The position numbers and the translations under genes are program-made. 64,000 nt of DNA, from the NCBI RefSeq assembly GCF_030445035.2, contig NC_092216.1:12153405-12217404 (forward strand), read 5' to 3'. Positions within the stretch are counted from its first letter, which is position 1; each line of letters begins with the position of its first letter. Positions 59,026 to 64,000 of the stretch are shown piece after piece. Under the pieces are notes generated by a model. That model saw only the letters and a list, made by a program, of their open reading frames with translations. It was not told the origin of the DNA and did not search any database. Origin of the DNA: Dasypus novemcinctus (taxonomy: Eukaryota; Chordata; Mammalia; Cingulata; Dasypodidae).

Positions 59026-60972
59026 TAATTAATTACTTTTGTTTTATAAATAAAAGAATGAGAAATTCTTTATTAAACTAAAATTTAAGTTTTAACTAGC
59101 AATTAAGACTATAAGCTAAAGAAATACCCAAATTTCAAAATCTCTTGAAATGCATGATGACCACGTAATTTTTAGATTTAGGTGTGATACACATTAAATT
59201 TTGAAATTTAAATACAGAATTGACCTAAAGTATAAACTGCTCAGATGTGTTGCTTTTAACAAACAGAAAAATGCTGCACTGCACCTGATAAAGGAATAAT
59301 TCATGAAATTTTATTAAACTAATGGGATAAAGTGCCAAACATAATTTATACAATAAAGAAACTGATTCCTGTGCTTATGATATGTGTCATTCTTTGTATT
59401 TTAAACAAAACATGGTTCATTTGTTTGATTACATGAAGCTTGTTTATAATCAGCAATAAGGATGCAATATATAATAAAAACTATTTGAAGAGATTATGAG
59501 AATGATCCAGTGTTAAAATTGTACTTGAAAACATTTTTATGCTCACTTAGGTGGTACCAAAATTGAAGCTTATTAAACATTCATGATATGGTAAATTAGT
59601 CTTGAAAGCATAAACAGGATAGTCATTGCAGTTTCTACATTTCAATGATAGAAAAAAAGTGGTTACATAGAAAATTAAATCAATGGAAAGTGCAGATATC
59701 TGTATTTTAAAGATGTAACAAAAAGAAGGGAGCCCAATTCAAGGTTTCTCTCACTTGAATGTTGTGAGAAGCGTAGGTGCTGCAATTCATACACTTTCAA
59801 TTTATGGCATTGACTGCACAACCAGGGTGAAAAAAATGAGAGCTAGTTTAAAAAGAATAGAGGCTCAGGATACTCAGAATAAATAGTGCTATATCATATC
59901 TAACAGTTCTTATATAATATGTAAAACATGGTCAAGTCAGAAACTAGGGATTTATGTGTGTAGCCACTAATCTATGGGCACTATCAATCTTTCTCCCTTA
60001 AAATATACTATTACCCTATTTCAAAAGGACAGCACTCTTTGCGAGAGAAATAGACTAATTGGAAGAAAAATCAGCTGTGAAAAAGACTCACAATTTCACC
60101 CATTCTGAAATCTTCTTAATCATTAGTTGATTTGCTATTGGAGAAATGAGTTATTATTTTAAAAATTCTTTTAAAAAGAGCTTTTTAAATATAGCTTTCT
60201 TAAATATTTTCAAGTTTATCATTGGTAGAGAAATGAAAAGGTACTTTACAGATAAAATTCATATACAATTAATTATATTTCCTCATGAAGTTTTAATCAG
60301 GGACATTAAATCATAAACCCTATGTTTCTTTATCACTTCTCTTTACTTTCAGACTTCTGTTTAGTATAGATATTATTGAAACAATCAATGTGGCCCCCAC
60401 ATGACAAATACCATTTCATACTGGTTCTTTCTCAGCCTCAAAATAATTTTTATCCCCACTTTTTCATAAACTGTTTCTTCCTCTCTACAGTTTTTCCTCT
60501 TTCCTTCTTCCTCCTTTTTGAGGTGGGAGGTGGGTATCTTTAGTAAACTGTGAGATATACTTCCTGGAATAACCCACGTAGCCACAGAACTGGCTGAGCA
60601 TGGCTGTTCCTTTCAGAGTGACTGAAAGACCTCTCAAATTTCCTTTCTGTTTTTCCCTCCTTCATGCCCATTTTATTACCTCTTTGAATAAGACAAAATG
60701 TTTTTGCAAATATAAACAAAGTGGAATACTAATAATCAGTGAGGTTCATATCTACTTGAAACTCCCAACAGCTTCCAGAAAAAGAAAATGAGTAGTAGGG
60801 TTTTCCAGGTCTTGCAGTTATCTATGAAATATGATTTAGGCTTTGTGACAATCTTCAGAATAAAGTCAATCACACTAAAGCTTATAATCCTAGAAACCAG
60901 AAGAGGGCAATGTCATTACACAAAGACGTATGCAGATTACCCAAATGCTTTTCACATCACATACTCTGACAA
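59026..60972. other. UTY relic intron; rest of large exon not found
   Basis: The large central UTY exon should continue here from 60973 downward for several hundred bases. After GCTCTTGTC the match stops and I cannot pick it up again, so the 3' part is deleted or decayed. Confidence 0.5.
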
Positions 60973-61133
60973 GAGCAAGTCCTTGTGTTAATGAATTCCT
61001 AGGCAGGGTGGAATGTCCCTTCTGATTTTGAATACTAGTGCTAGTTGATTGGAGATACCGGGGAGGCCCAGTGAAACAGAGATTGTTCACCATTAGGGTC
61101 TGCCATATGTGAACTCTGACCTTTGTGAAGCCC
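60973..61133 (-). pseudogene. UTY: UTY large exon, 5' piece, frameshifted
   Basis: After an acceptor in CTTTCTTTCTTTCTAG the DNA reads GLHKGQSSH and PNGEQ in one frame. Two bases are then missing (near 61082) and TGP..LQ, SIQNQKGHSTLPRNS and TQGLAL follow in another frame. Matching ends at about 60973. The 5' portion matches KDM6A/UTY closely. Confidence 0.85.
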
Positions 61134-61368
61134 CTAGAAAGAAAGAGAAAGCAAAAATAGGTTTAAAATTTAAATTTTCAACTTTGATGCAAATATTTGA
61201 ATATTTTAAAAATATACCTGTAAAATGAAAAGAAGAAACACATACCTATGATCATTACCATTTAAAGTCAAGGACACGAATCAAAATAAACCAAATCACT
61301 GGCCTAAGATATATAACATTTAATAAATGTAAACTATATATTTATTAATCTTTAAAAATCATCAAGGG

Positions 61369-61450
61369 AAGCAGGTGAAGCTCAATGGTTTAAATGCCTG
61401 CTTTCCACTAATGAGGTCCTGGGTTCAATCCCCAGTACCTCCTTAAAATG
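61369..61450 (+). mobile_element. short tRNA-derived SINE
   Basis: GGGAAGCAGGTGAAGCTCAATGG head, GGGTTCAATCCCCAG B box, short A-rich end. Confidence 0.8.
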
Positions 61451-63460
61451 AAAAATCACCATTAAATCTGATAAGACAATAGTAATTCTTAATCAAAGGC
61501 AAAGTTACTAATTCTATGAAAATACTTCCAGAAACAGATTCCACAGATTCCACTCATATGCCTAATGACATTTGAAATACAGCATCTCTCCACTAAGGAT
61601 TTAGGAAGAGATGGATAGGTAAGTTTGCCCAAATTCAGCTAATTAGAGAATATAATGATATAGGAAAAGTATTTAGACAGAGAAGTTACCATAGTAATGG
61701 GTTTAGAGGAAAGTTATTTCATAGGATGAATTACACAATGAAAATAGATAAGTAATTCTGCTTAGATTATATCTTTAGAGTCACAAACTGCTTTAAGAAG
61801 ACTGTCTTTTATTTTACTGAAAAAGAAAACAAAATTCTCATCAATAATAATTAAGAAATATGGGAATAGGCAAACAATAATTTAATAGTTTCCACATTAT
61901 TCTAATAACAACATATCAAAAATAAATATTGTTTGAAAGAACATTTTAAATGTTAACATATTTTAAGTTTTTCTAGAATATTTACATACTTTATTTGGTA
62001 TAGATGTTAGAATTTAGCTATTTTTAAAAATTTGAAACTAATTTAGTCAATATCCTAGAATAATTTGCTCCAATAACTGTTATTCAGTTAATATTGAGGA
62101 ATACTTACTTTTTATCATGTATCTAGAGAAGTGATAGGTTTAAGGAAAAATCATGCATAACATAAAGAGTTTCCATATACACCTTGTTATTAACACTTTG
62201 CCTTAGAAATGTTAAAATATTATGTTCAGAATCTGAAAGAGAAATTTTAAACCCTAAAGACATTTTAGAATTGTTCTTTTTGAGTTGGTGATTGCGTCAA
62301 TAGCAGGGATAAAATCATTTTACTTTTATGTGAAACTAAATTTATCAAACTATAATGTAAAAAAAATTAGTTCCTATGCTATTTATACAAAATAACTTTT
62401 AGAGTCAGTCAGGATGCCTGTGAAATACAATTCTATCATTTAAAAAATCTCTGAATACAATGTTTCTAAATAAAAATATTACCTACGATTAATTTGTTTA
62501 CTTAAAAATCAAGTATTTTAAAAGGATGAAGAAGAATGCAAAAGGATGTAATTTGGTTTTAAATTAGTGAATAAGAAAGTGAAGAATCAATTACAGAACT
62601 AATTTAACAATAATTCTTCAGTTGTATAAACTGTTTCCATAAAATAAAAATACTGAATCCTGTAATCAAATCACATTCAAAATACCATTAAAAACAGGTG
62701 TGGGCAGAAAAGCAAAAAATCCACTTTTCATCATCACAGTCAATCACTGACATCATCAAAACTAAAATTCAGAGGTTATCATTTAGCAAGTAAGGAGACA
62801 AGTGAAAAAGTAACACTGCTATCATTTCTTTAGCAAAAAAAGTATTTCAAGGTATATAGTCTTTTAGAGAGAGCCCAAAGAAAGAGAGCCAAAGAACTTT
62901 TAGAGAGAGTCAAAGCAAAGGAAGACTTGAAAACTGCCTGCAACTTTAAGTATATTCCCCAATCTATACAAAGCTCCATAAGCAGATGACAATACACTAA
63001 CGGCACAACCACTAGCCCTAATAATTAGCTGACCACCAACTATGCACAATTGAAACTCAGGGACCTATTTCTAAAAAATAAAATAAAAGACTAAAACCAA
63101 AGAATAGCGATAAAAGTTGGTGCATTATTAGAGGATATTTCGCAAAACACATCTATGCAAGTTTACAAGTTACTAAAAAGGAATGGAAAGAATAAATTTC
63201 AGAAAAATAAAACCAGACACAAAGCTGCTACACTACAGTATCTTAAATGACCAGGATTTAATCCAAACTTAATTGGCATGCAGAGAAAAACACACCCAAT
63301 TGGAAAAACCAATTTGTTGAAAAACAATTTTAAAGACCCAGGATTATAATGCAATACTACATACAATAAGCAAAAATAGTACTACCGTTTAATACATCAA
63401 ATACAAACTGCTAAAAGCTGAAAAAGGAAAATCCAAAAGCAGCAAGGAAAAATAACTCAC
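61451..63460. other. AT-rich, no exon recognised
   Basis: Earlier UTY exons should lie in this direction on the minus strand. None is identifiable in these 2 kb. Confidence 0.45.
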
Positions 63461-63464
63461 CACT

Positions 63465-64000
63465 TTAAGAGGGTATTTAAAGTATTAACAAAACAACTGA
63501 GGATGAAAAGACAGAATGTCTGCTTTCATCATTGCTATTAAACTTTATACCAAAGTACTAGAAATAAATTTTGAGGTAAGAAAATGACATAAAGGATATA
63601 CAAAATGGTAAAGAACCAGATAATGTAATGATTTATGCAAATACACCAGTATCCATAAAACCTAATAAAGATAATATATTCCACAAAATTCTGGGGAACA
63701 AGACTTAGCAAGCGTGTCCTTCTCCCCCTCTTTCCCTTCTCCCCCCTGCCCCCAATATACATATCTAGGAACAATTTAACCAAGGAAATGAAAAGACCTG
63801 TACAATTTGAAAGAAAAATTTGCCAACCGAGAATTCATTATCTAGGAATGAATTCCTTCATTCCTTCAAATAGAAAAAATGAGTTTAAAATATTCATTAA
63901 CAAACATAAACTAAAAGAGTCTGGCTTTGCAGCAAGCAACGAAGGGAAACTAAACAGCAGGAAAGAAAGAGGCTTGAAGGAGAGTGCAGAAGGGAAGACT
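63465..64000 (+). mobile_element. L1-like reverse-transcriptase fragment
   Basis: AGACAGAATGTCTGCTTTCATCATTGC...AGTACTAGA resembles the L1 ORF2 stretch near the catalytic region. The rest is too decayed to place, and it runs off the window. Confidence 0.4.

Overview
The window is mammalian nuclear DNA. AT-rich, intron-poor-in-ORF sequence carries many LINE-1 remnants. It also carries several ~400 bp tRNA-derived SINEs whose head, CpG-rich body and tail match the DAS-SINE family of armadillos and other Xenarthra. I therefore read it as xenarthran, most probably armadillo (Dasypus-like); this rests on recall of the SINE family, not on a search.

Three host genes are visible, all on the minus strand and only as exons. 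(1) Exon 2 of amelogenin lies at 243-308, with intact splice sites and the complete signal peptide. (2) A TAB3 relic has exons at 35173-35333, 36419-37814 and 42931-43028. It has two stop codons in tandem 28 codons after its ATG and more stops later, and a CpG island (about 46.9-47.6 kb) lies upstream. (3) A KDM6A/UTY relic has exons at 52013-52160, 52631-52705, 52772-52834, 57112-57260, 57634-57763 and 60973-61133, with frameshifts, stops and missing exons. AMELX, TAB3 and KDM6A are tens of megabases apart on the X of other placentals. Their presence within 61 kb, two of them broken, points to the degenerate male-specific part of a Y chromosome.

From 16.1 to 23.3 kb lies a GC-rich, minus-strand, betaretrovirus-like provirus with two 540 bp LTRs that differ at 10 positions (about 1.9%). 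It has a 6 bp target duplication, a lysine-tRNA-type primer site, a frameshifted gag, a protease without a visible dUTPase and an RT with stops and frameshifts. A deletion joins RT directly to the integrase C-terminus. Yet the env frame is open for 592 codons with furin-like site, fusion peptide and membrane anchor. The provirus sits inside an older L1, whose two halves resume on each side. A solo LTR with similar core architecture lies at 44.9-45.5 kb.

Layout: 0-9.5 kb amelogenin exon, L1 tail, long unannotated AT-rich DNA; 9.5-16.1 kb L1 and L1 3' ends; 16.1-23.3 kb provirus; 23.3-34.6 kb stacked L1 with nested SINEs; 35-43 kb TAB3 relic; 43-46.8 kb SINEs, L1 tails, solo LTR; 46.9-47.6 kb CpG island; 48.7 kb an unassigned exon-like ORF; 52-61 kb UTY relic; 61-64 kb AT-rich DNA and L1-like sequence. 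No bacterial, CRISPR or phage features are present.
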